Shown here: in pieces, positions 57,576-64,000 of the stretch
Position numbering within the stretch: the stretch's first letter is position 1
Layout: each line of letters begins with the position of its first letter
Assembly (NCBI GenBank): GCA_040388605.1
Contig: JAZKBN010000037.1
Location: 103,390 to 167,389, forward strand
From: JAZKBN01 sp040388605
Lineage (GTDB): Bacteria; Bacteroidota; Bacteroidia; Cytophagales; Flexibacteraceae
Length of the DNA stretch: 64,000 nt
Direction: 5' to 3'
Notes under the pieces: model-generated
The model's database searches: none
What the model saw: only the letters and a program-made list of their open reading frames with translations
What the model was told of the DNA's origin: nothing
Translations under genes and position numbers: made by a program

Positions 57576-60059
57576 ATGCCCAAAAACCTTGTTATAGTGG
57601 AGTCCCCGGCTAAGGCCAAGACCATTGAGAAATATCTTGGAAAGGATTTCACTGTGAAATCCAGCTTCGGACACGTCCGCGATTTACCCAAGGGTAACGA
57701 TTCTATTGACATAGCTCACGGCTACCGGCCCCGCTATGAAATATCTGATGATAAAAAGAAGCTTGTAGAAGAACTCAAAGCCATTGCCGGCAATTCGGAG
57801 ACTATATGGCTGGCGACTGACGATGACCGTGAAGGAGAAGCCATAAGCTGGCATTTAAAAGAAGCCCTAAAGCTTGACGATTCGCAAATAAAGAGAATCG
57901 TTTTTCGCGAAATCACTGAATCGGCAATAAAGAACGCTATTGCCAATCCGCGCTCAATAGATTATGACCTTGTAAATGCCCAACAGGCCCGCAGGGTGCT
58001 TGACCGTTTGGTGGGTTTTGAGCTGTCACCCTTGTTGTGGCGCAAAATTAAAACCGGCCTAAGTGCAGGCCGGGTTCAGTCTGTAGCTGTAAGGCTTATT
58101 GCTGAACGCGAACGCGAGATTGAAAAATTCAATACAAAATCTGCATATAAAGTATCGGCCCGCTTCCTGCTTGAAGGCGACAAGGTGCTTGTTGCCGAGC
58201 TGCCTGAACGTTTTAATACCGAGGAAGAAGCCCGCAAGTTTCTTGAAACATGTATTCCGGCTGCTTATAAGGTTCAGAACCTTGAAACAAAGCCCAGCAA
58301 GCGCAGCCCTGCTGCCCCCTTTACTACCAGTACATTACAACAGGAAGCCAGCTTAAAGCTTAGCTACAGCGTGGCCCAAACCATGCTTTTGGCCCAGAAG
58401 CTTTATGAAGCAGGCCATATCAGCTATATGCGTACCGATTCCGTTACGCTTTCGCAACAAGCCCTGGCAGCAGCCAAAGAAGAGATTGTAAAAGCTTACG
58501 GCGAGCGTTACAGCAAAACCAGGGCATACAAAACAAAGAACGAAAGCGCGCAGGAGGCTCACGAGGCTATTCGCCCCACCAATTTCGCCGCAGAAAAAGC
58601 CGGAGCAGATCGCGATGAGCAACGCCTTTACGACCTTATTCGTAAGCGCACCATTGCCAGCCAAATGGCCGATGCTGAGCTTGAGCGTACTGTTGCAACC
58701 ATATCGGTAAGCACAGCGCCTCAAACGCTTGTTGCTACCGGTGAAGTTATCCGTTTCGACGGCTTCCTGAAAGTATATACCGAATCTGTTGACGGTGACG
58801 GGGCAGAGGATGAGGCATCGGGCATGTTGCCGCCTATTAACATAGGCCAGCTGTTAAACCTGCAAAACATGACCGCTACCGAGCGATACAGCCGCCCTGC
58901 GGCAAGGTACACTGAGGCCGGTCTTGTAAAGAAGCTTGAAGAAATGGGTATAGGGCGCCCGAGTACCTATGCGCCTACTATAAGCACCATTATTCGTCGC
59001 GAGTATGTGGTAAAGGAGAGCCGCGAAGGTAAAGAGCGCAATTTCCGCCTGCTTACCCTTACCGGCCCGGCCGATAAGCAGCCCGCCGGCCAAATACTTA
59101 CCGCCGACAAAAAGGAAATATTCGGGGCAGAAAAAGCCAAGCTTTTCCCTACGGATATGGGCGTAATCGTAAACGATTTCCTTACCCTGCACTTCCCCAA
59201 CGTTGTTGATTACAGCTTTACTGCACAGGTAGAAAAAGAGTTCGATGAAATTGCAGGCGGTACCAAGGAATGGGACGCCATGATTGATACTTTCTATAAG
59301 CCTTTTCATGCCACCATTGAAAGCGCTTCGAATATCGACAGGTCGGAAGTACCCACAGTAAGGTATGTAGGCATTCATCCCGAAAACGGGAAGAAAGTTT
59401 ACGTTCGCTTGGGAAGGTTCGGCCCAATGGCCCAGATTGGGGAAAATGAAGACGAAGAAAAACCTCTTTACGCCGGCCTGAAAAAAGACCAGCGTATGGA
59501 AACCATTACCATGGAGCAGGTACTTGAGCTGTTCCGCTTACCCAGGCAGGCAGGTTCCTTTGAAGATAAGCCCATGGTAATTGGTACAGGCAGGTTCGGC
59601 CCCTATGTTCGCCACGACGCCAAGTTTTATTCCCTTGCCAAAACCGACGATCCTTATACAATATCGGCCGAACGCGCGGCTCAAATTATTGCCGATAAGC
59701 GCATAGCCGAGGCAGAGAAGCTTATAAGAGTTTTTCCTGAAAACGATGATGTTCGTGTGCTTAAAGGCCAATGGGGGCCATACATTGCCGGCGACGGTAA
59801 GAATGCAAAAATTCCAAAAGATACCGACCCGGCATCACTCACATTAGAGCAATGCCTGCAGTTACTTGCAGATGCGCCCGAGGCCAAAAGGCGTTTCGGG
59901 GCAAAAGCCAAACCGGCTGAAAAAGCAGATTCAGCAAGTGCCGAGAAAAAGAAAGCGGCGCCTAAAGCTGCTGCCAAACCCAAAGCTGCTGCCAAGAGCA
60001 GCACAGCCAAAGCTGCGCCTGCCACCGGAAGGGCCAGGGCAACAGCCGCAAAAAAGTAA
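57576..60059 (+). CDS. topA: DNA topoisomerase I
   Basis: The 827-aa product has a Toprim domain (VESPAKAKTIEKYLG; acidic TDDDREGEAI at 81-90), the type IA core with VLDRLVGFELSPLLWRKI, and the active-site Tyr284 in ISYMRTDS. C-terminal topoisomerase repeats contain glycine-rich GRFGP motifs. It relaxes negative supercoils. No tetracysteine zinc ribbon is present; instead the last about 50 residues are a Lys/Ala/Pro-rich basic tail (KKKAAPKAAAKPKAAAK), similar in spirit to histone H1 and to the tail of mycobacterial TopA. The ATG at 57576 gives the standard N-terminus. Confidence 0.97.
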   Translation: MPKNLVIVESPAKAKTIEKYLGKDFTVKSSFGHVRDLPKGNDSIDIAHGYRPRYEISDDKKKLVEELKAIAGNSETIWLATDDDREGEAISWHLKEALKLDDSQIKRIVFREITESAIKNAIANPRSIDYDLVNAQQARRVLDRLVGFELSPLLWRKIKTGLSAGRVQSVAVRLIAEREREIEKFNTKSAYKVSARFLLEGDKVLVAELPERFNTEEEARKFLETCIPAAYKVQNLETKPSKRSPAAPFTTSTLQQEASLKLSYSVAQTMLLAQKLYEAGHISYMRTDSVTLSQQALAAAKEEIVKAYGERYSKTRAYKTKNESAQEAHEAIRPTNFAAEKAGADRDEQRLYDLIRKRTIASQMADAELERTVATISVSTAPQTLVATGEVIRFDGFLKVYTESVDGDGAEDEASGMLPPINIGQLLNLQNMTATERYSRPAARYTEAGLVKKLEEMGIGRPSTYAPTISTIIRREYVVKESREGKERNFRLLTLTGPADKQPAGQILTADKKEIFGAEKAKLFPTDMGVIVNDFLTLHFPNVVDYSFTAQVEKEFDEIAGGTKEWDAMIDTFYKPFHATIESASNIDRSEVPTVRYVGIHPENGKKVYVRLGRFGPMAQIGENEDEEKPLYAGLKKDQRMETITMEQVLELFRLPRQAGSFEDKPMVIGTGRFGPYVRHDAKFYSLAKTDDPYTISAERAAQIIADKRIAEAEKLIRVFPENDDVRVLKGQWGPYIAGDGKNAKIPKDTDPASLTLEQCLQLLADAPEAKRRFGAKAKPAEKADSASAEKKKAAPKAAAKPKAAAKSSTAKAAPATGRARATAAKK

Positions 60060-60067
60060 TCTGAACA

Positions 60068-60100
60068 GAAACAGGCCGGGCAATAATCCCGGCCTGTTTC
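60068..60100 (+). terminator. Perfect 13-bp hairpin after topA
   Basis: GAAACAGGCCGGG (60068-60080) and CCCGGCCTGTTTC (60088-60100) pair exactly around a 7-nt loop, 8 bp after the stop codon. The T run is weak. Confidence 0.75.
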
Positions 60101-60263
60101 AGTTTATCAGAATTAAGGCAGGGTTATTTAATCAATCAAATAGTTATTAAAGGCTTTTATTGTATTTTGCACTATAAACGGTGCAGGGGCAAAAGCTAAA
60201 ATGAAGTGCCTCATTTGAAAGCCTTATTCAATTTCCATTTCTTTCAGTTCATTCCGATTCCTG

Positions 60264-60830
60264 ATGCGACTTTTAGCTTATGTACTTACAGGCCTTTGCC
60301 TCTTTAACTTTGCCTGCGGTAAAGAGCGTGCATTGGAAAGGGTAAAGCTTGCCGAAAAGTATATAAGGCCATACGAGCGAGAAGCTTACATTCTTAACGA
60401 CTCAATTAAAGTTGCAAAATTACGCATCAGTAAATGCATTGAAAGCATTGACGACGGAAAGGAAGTGAGGGCAAACTTCAAAGGAGAAACAGCGCACCAT
60501 TTCGACAGCCTGATTCACGTAATCCGATCCGGGGCCGACAGCATTGAGCCTATTGCTGAACAAAGCCGGCTCAACCTGCTTTTCTGTCAGCAAACACTTA
60601 CGCGCCTTGAGCGTTTTAAATTGAGGCTTAAAGCCGGTAAAGCAGATCCGGACTCAGCTTATGCATTCGCAGAATCGGTTCCGGGCAAGGCCGATATACT
60701 TAATGAAAAGGCTGCTAAAATCAGGAAGGCATTTGCCCCGCTCTATTTCAGGCGCCTGAATGCATGCCCGGAATATGAATTTTACTATTATTACGCAGTA
60801 GAACGTTACAACCAAGGTTACAGAAACTAA
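60264..60830 (+). CDS. Uncharacterised lipoprotein upstream of porQ
   Basis: The 188-aa product has a lipoprotein signal peptide (MRLLAYVLTGLCLFNFAC, lipid-modified Cys18). The mature part is mainly helical and charged (RALERVKLAEKYIRPYEREAYILNDSI, SRLNLLFCQQTLTRLERFKLRLKAG) and ends with an aromatic-rich tail (YEFYYYYAVERYNQGYRN). I do not recognise the family. It is separated from porQ by 2 bp, which strongly suggests one transcript. It may therefore be an accessory of the T9SS outer-membrane machinery, though that is inferred from position only. Confidence 0.7.
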   Translation: MRLLAYVLTGLCLFNFACGKERALERVKLAEKYIRPYEREAYILNDSIKVAKLRISKCIESIDDGKEVRANFKGETAHHFDSLIHVIRSGADSIEPIAEQSRLNLLFCQQTLTRLERFKLRLKAGKADPDSAYAFAESVPGKADILNEKAAKIRKAFAPLYFRRLNACPEYEFYYYYAVERYNQGYRN

Positions 60831-60832
60831 TA

Positions 60833-62011
60833 ATGCCAAATTATTTCAGGGGAATAAGCCGTAACAAAGCCGCAGCTTGCATTTTTAACTGCCGGTATGG
60901 TATAGCTGTTATTTTGGTTTTAATTGCTGCATTAAGGCCATACGGAGTTCAGGCGCAGGTTCTTGGCGGCAGCAGCACTTTTGCATTTCTTGAAAAGCCA
61001 TGGAATGCCCACCTGGCAGGTATTGGCGGTGTAAACGTAAGCGTGCTTGACCGCGACCCGAACATGTTCCTGAGCAACCCCGCTCTTCTGAATAAAGATA
61101 TGAGCACGCAACTGTCGGTTAACATAAACCCATGGTTTGCAGGTACGGCCAATAGTGCGGTTACCTATGCCCATCATATTAATAACATAGGCACTTTCGG
61201 CGGCGGCATCAACTGGACCAATTACGGTACCATTCGCAGCTATGACCCATCAGGTAATTATACCGGCGATTATACGGCCGGCGATTATGCAATTACTGCA
61301 GGCTATTCAAGGCAGAAGGGCCCGTTTTCATTAGGCCTGAACCTGAAATTTATTGGTTCTGCAATAGAGAATTACAGCGCCAATGCATTCAGTTCAGATT
61401 TGGGGGCATTGTTTAAGCATCCTACCCGCGAGTTTACTGTAGGTTTAACTGTGAGGAACCTGGGGTTTGCATTTAACCAATATACATCGGCTTATAATTC
61501 CTATGTACCGCTAAATGTGCAGTTAGGTACAAGCTATAAGCTTGAGCACATGCCGTTGCGCTTTTCACTTACCCTGCAACACCTTGAGCGCTTTGATGTA
61601 AGCTATCTCGACGGAAGCATAGCCACCTCGCTTGATGCCAACGGAAGCCCGGTTTACCCTAAGAAAACTGTGTTCGATAAAATATTCAGGCACTTTGTAT
61701 TCGGGGGCGAATTTATTTTGGGTCCCGGCTTTAAGCTTATGGGCGGCTGGTCTATTTTACCTAACCGGGAAATGAAGCTTACCGACCTGAGCGCCGGGGC
61801 AGGCCTCAGCATTGGCACCATGATACGCATTAAGGCTTTTGAATTTGCATACAGCCATGCCTGGTACGGCCCGGTGGGCGGCAGCAATTATTTAACCCTT
61901 ACAACCAATTTCGGCAGAATTTTTGGTAAAAAGCTTGTGGCTACTGAGCCGATACCCGTTAACGCCGATCCGGCTATTAACACCCAACCGGCACCTGTTC
62001 CTGCCCAATAG
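60833..62011 (+). CDS. porQ: Type IX secretion system protein PorQ
   Basis: The 392-aa product has a signal peptide (AVILVLIAALRPYGVQAQ) and the PorQ opening GGSSTFAFLEKPWNAHLAGIGG. A PorV/PorQ-type beta-barrel follows, with repeated amphipathic strands (FGGGINWTNYGTI, FSLGLNLKFIGSAI, EFTVGLTVRNLGFAF) and ends in a Pro-rich tail. PorQ sits in the outer membrane and works with PorU, PorV and PorZ in attaching or processing T9SS cargo. The type A sorting-domain proteins at 6325-11373, 12020-17074 and 42752-51040 are the obvious cargo. The proposed start is supported by the 2-bp spacing to the upstream lipoprotein gene. Confidence 0.88.
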   Translation: MPNYFRGISRNKAAACIFNCRYGIAVILVLIAALRPYGVQAQVLGGSSTFAFLEKPWNAHLAGIGGVNVSVLDRDPNMFLSNPALLNKDMSTQLSVNINPWFAGTANSAVTYAHHINNIGTFGGGINWTNYGTIRSYDPSGNYTGDYTAGDYAITAGYSRQKGPFSLGLNLKFIGSAIENYSANAFSSDLGALFKHPTREFTVGLTVRNLGFAFNQYTSAYNSYVPLNVQLGTSYKLEHMPLRFSLTLQHLERFDVSYLDGSIATSLDANGSPVYPKKTVFDKIFRHFVFGGEFILGPGFKLMGGWSILPNREMKLTDLSAGAGLSIGTMIRIKAFEFAYSHAWYGPVGGSNYLTLTTNFGRIFGKKLVATEPIPVNADPAINTQPAPVPAQ

Positions 62012-62079
62012 GCAACTAGTTGGTAAATACCTATTGAGAACCATTTAAAAGGCTTGTCCTTTTTTACAATACAGCCAAA

Positions 62080-63435
62080 ATGAAACGTAAAGCTGAACAG
62101 CTTACTCCAAAGCAAATTACCGAAGAGCTTGACCGTTATATTATCGGGCAGAAAGATGCAAAACGTAATGTAGCCATCGCACTTCGTAACCGCTGGCGGC
62201 GCATGAATGCCGACCCGGAAATGCAGCGCGAAATTACCCCTAATAATATACTGATGATTGGTGCAACCGGCGTAGGCAAAACTGAAATTGCCCGCAGGCT
62301 CGCCCGCATTGCCGATGCTCCTTTTGTTAAAGTGGAGGCCAGTAAATTTACCGAGGTCGGTTATGTTGGCCGCGATGTTGAAGGTATGGTACGCGACCTG
62401 GTTGAGCAAAGCGTAAAAATGGTGAAAGCCCGCAAAAAGGAAGAGGTTCATGCGAAGGCCCTGGAAGTAGTGGAAGAAATAATTCTCGATGCTATAATAC
62501 CGGCCATTAAAAGCGAAAGCCCTGATTCTGAAGAAGGGGAGCTCAATAAAACCACCCGCGATAAATTCAGGGAACGCATTCGCAAAGGCGAGCTTGAAGA
62601 TTTTAAAGTGAAAGTTGATGTTACTCAAGGCTCATCAACACCCGGAATTATTGGCCCGCCCGGCATGGACGAGGTGAGCATGATGAACCTGCAGGAAATG
62701 ATAAGCGGCCTCTCGCCCCGAAAGAGCCGCAAACGCGAGCTAACCATTGCAGAAGCACGTAAGATGCTGCTGGAGGAAGAAGCATCGCGCCTGATAGATA
62801 TGGACGATGTGAAGGAAGAAGCCGTTAACCGCGCTGAAAACACCGGCATTATTTTCATAGACGAAATAGACAAAATTGCCGGCGGCAACAAGCAAAACAG
62901 CGGCGGCGATGTAAGCCGCGGCGGCGTTCAGCGTGATCTTTTGCCCATAGTGGAAGGCAGCGCAGTAAATACAAAGTACGGAATTGTAAATACCGACCAT
63001 ATTCTGTTCATAGCAGCAGGCGCTTTTCACCTGAGCAAGCCCAGTGATCTAATACCGGAATTGCAGGGCCGTTTCCCAATCAGGGTGGAACTTGATAACC
63101 TGACCCAACAGGATTTCTACCATATTTTAACTGCCCCCAAAAGTGCGCTTACGAAACAGTATATCGCCCTTTTTAAATCAGAAAATGTGGACATATCTTT
63201 TGAAGAAGACGCCATTCAGCTGGTTGCTGAAATAGCTTTCAGGATAAATTCAGAGGTTGAAAACATAGGCGCCCGTCGCCTGCAAACGGTAATGAGTCAT
63301 TTGCTGAATGAATTCCTGTTCGATATGCCTGACACCATTATACCGGATACTAAAATTACCATTACACGTGAGATGGTTGATACCCGCCTCTCGCCGATGA
63401 TTGGTAACCGTGATTTAAGCCAGTATATACTGTAA
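62080..63435 (+). CDS. hslU: ATP-dependent protease ATPase subunit HslU (ClpY)
   Basis: The 451-aa product has Walker A GATGVGKTE (61-69), the pore loop GYVGRD (94-99), an intermediate domain (about 110-230), Walker B IIFIDEID (257-264), the sensor GRFPIRVEL, and a C-terminal tail ending DLSQYIL, which docks into HslV. It unfolds substrates for the HslV protease in the cytoplasm. hslV is not present beside it in the window, although the intact tail predicts that one exists elsewhere. A terminator follows. Confidence 0.96.
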   Translation: MKRKAEQLTPKQITEELDRYIIGQKDAKRNVAIALRNRWRRMNADPEMQREITPNNILMIGATGVGKTEIARRLARIADAPFVKVEASKFTEVGYVGRDVEGMVRDLVEQSVKMVKARKKEEVHAKALEVVEEIILDAIIPAIKSESPDSEEGELNKTTRDKFRERIRKGELEDFKVKVDVTQGSSTPGIIGPPGMDEVSMMNLQEMISGLSPRKSRKRELTIAEARKMLLEEEASRLIDMDDVKEEAVNRAENTGIIFIDEIDKIAGGNKQNSGGDVSRGGVQRDLLPIVEGSAVNTKYGIVNTDHILFIAAGAFHLSKPSDLIPELQGRFPIRVELDNLTQQDFYHILTAPKSALTKQYIALFKSENVDISFEEDAIQLVAEIAFRINSEVENIGARRLQTVMSHLLNEFLFDMPDTIIPDTKITITREMVDTRLSPMIGNRDLSQYIL

Positions 63436-63459
63436 ATACAGGCTTTATATAGCTGCCGA

Positions 63460-63503
63460 ATAAAGCACTCCCTGCCAGAATTTGCCGGTATGGAGTGCTT
63501 TAT
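63460..63503 (+). terminator. Hairpin terminator after hslU
   Basis: ATAAAGCACTCC (63460-63471) and GGAGTGCTTTAT (63492-63503) pair perfectly, 25 bp after the hslU stop and 18 bp before the next ATG. Confidence 0.75.
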
Positions 63504-63521
63504 ACTTTATCGAACAGAAGT

Positions 63522-63980
63522 ATGAAATACATTACCAGGTTCTTAGCAGTCTTTTTGTTAACGGCTTCCTGCAGTACAGCCGATGAAAAACAGGAGTCAA
63601 ATAACTTAGCCATTGCCGATTCAGCAAAAAACCTGAAAAGCTCCGAAGATGCCTCGGATTTTGGTACCACAACAGATTCCCATAAAATATACCCTGAAAC
63701 GAAAACCACGGAAATATTTGACACTGTTTTAGCCGGCAGGGGAGTTCAGATTACTATAAAGAAAAAGTACCTTGATACCTATGTTTCAAAGGCTTACGAA
63801 ATGGACGGCGTTAACTACACAGAAAAATACAGGGATTCTGAAATATGGCTGACCATTAAAGAAAAAAACCGAATTGCTTTAGATACAATATTCAGGAAAG
63901 AGCAATTCTTACAAGATGCCGACCAGGAGTTTTCAAAGATTGCAATCTTCGGAAATTATAGACATAATGGTCAAAAGTAG
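63522..63980 (+). CDS. Uncharacterised lipoprotein
   Basis: The 152-aa product starts MKYITRFLAVFLLTASC, a lipoprotein signal peptide with lipid-modified Cys17. The mature part is polar, begins with a flexible Ser/Asp-rich linker, and continues with a predicted beta-rich domain (GRGVQITIKKKYLDTYVSKAY, SEIWLTIKEKN). No family was recognised. It is presumably periplasmic or outer-membrane anchored. The ATG at 63522 is preferred; the longer frame from 63495 begins inside the terminator. Confidence 0.7.
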   Translation: MKYITRFLAVFLLTASCSTADEKQESNNLAIADSAKNLKSSEDASDFGTTTDSHKIYPETKTTEIFDTVLAGRGVQITIKKKYLDTYVSKAYEMDGVNYTEKYRDSEIWLTIKEKNRIALDTIFRKEQFLQDADQEFSKIAIFGNYRHNGQK

Positions 63981-64000
63981 TTGGTAACAAGCCTAAAAAC

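Noticed and set aside
61888..62628. 246-codon minus-strand frame opposite porQ and hslU
   Set aside because: It crosses two convincing plus-strand genes and resembles no protein family.

Overview
The window comes from a member of the Bacteroidota, most likely the Chitinophagales/Sphingobacteriales side of the phylum. The evidence is a fused LpxC-FabZ gene, several type IX secretion (T9SS) cargo proteins with C-terminal sorting domains, a PorQ homologue, many TAnnTTTG-type -7 promoter elements, and few clear Shine-Dalgarno sites. It looks like a draft or metagenome assembly: two runs of exactly 10 Ns (45742-45751 and 50377-50386) interrupt one giant repeat gene. No rRNA, tRNA, CRISPR array, insertion sequence or phage module was recognised.

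Layout. Positions 1-5803, all on the minus strand, hold a partial pdhA, the lipid A genes lpxA and lpxC/fabZ (4-bp overlap), lpxD, and an HD-domain phosphohydrolase. Positions 6325-24993 hold three giant secreted proteins on the plus strand: two tandem, colinear paralogues of 1682 and 1684 aa built from alternating GEVED and PKD modules with a type A sorting domain, then a 2574-aa protein of about 20 PKD/Ig-like repeats with a type B (gliding-motility-associated) C-terminus. Each is followed by its own hairpin terminator. Positions 25305-42002 are mostly housekeeping: a TPR protein, AlkB, guaA, a beta-barrel protein, a stand-alone PHP fragment of a DnaE-type polymerase, an S24 regulator, ppa, a GH3-family enzyme, msrB, a flavoprotein, era, dCMP deaminase, surA, moxR and icd. 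Positions 42752-51040 hold a fourth giant surface protein with about 22 IPT/TIG repeats, a GEVED module, Ig-like repeats and a sorting domain. Positions 51250-63980 hold NUDIX, two polysaccharide-assembly enzymes, a TerB-like protein, a POT transporter, ribF, topA, a lipoprotein plus porQ pair, hslU and a final lipoprotein.

How the parts fit. The four giants (about 8,700 residues together) are probably exported through Sec and then T9SS to the cell surface. PorQ from the same window belongs to that machinery, SurA would assist outer-membrane protein folding, and the lpx genes build the LPS. If the type A cargo is anchored on A-LPS, as in Porphyromonas, these functions converge on the cell surface.

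The most noteworthy points are: the whole-gene tandem duplication of a GEVED/PKD adhesin; the giant IPT gene whose reading frame closes exactly when the N runs are replaced by 0 and 2 bases; a free-standing, catalytically degenerate DnaE PHP domain divergent from an S24 regulator with a non-canonical cleavage site; -7 elements ending 5-6 nt before the start codons of guaA, era and the GH3 gene, implying leaderless transcripts; an unknown lipoprotein 2 bp upstream of porQ; and a hairpin-rich leader before the IPT gene. I did not find convincing evidence for a wholly new multi-gene defence or mobile system.
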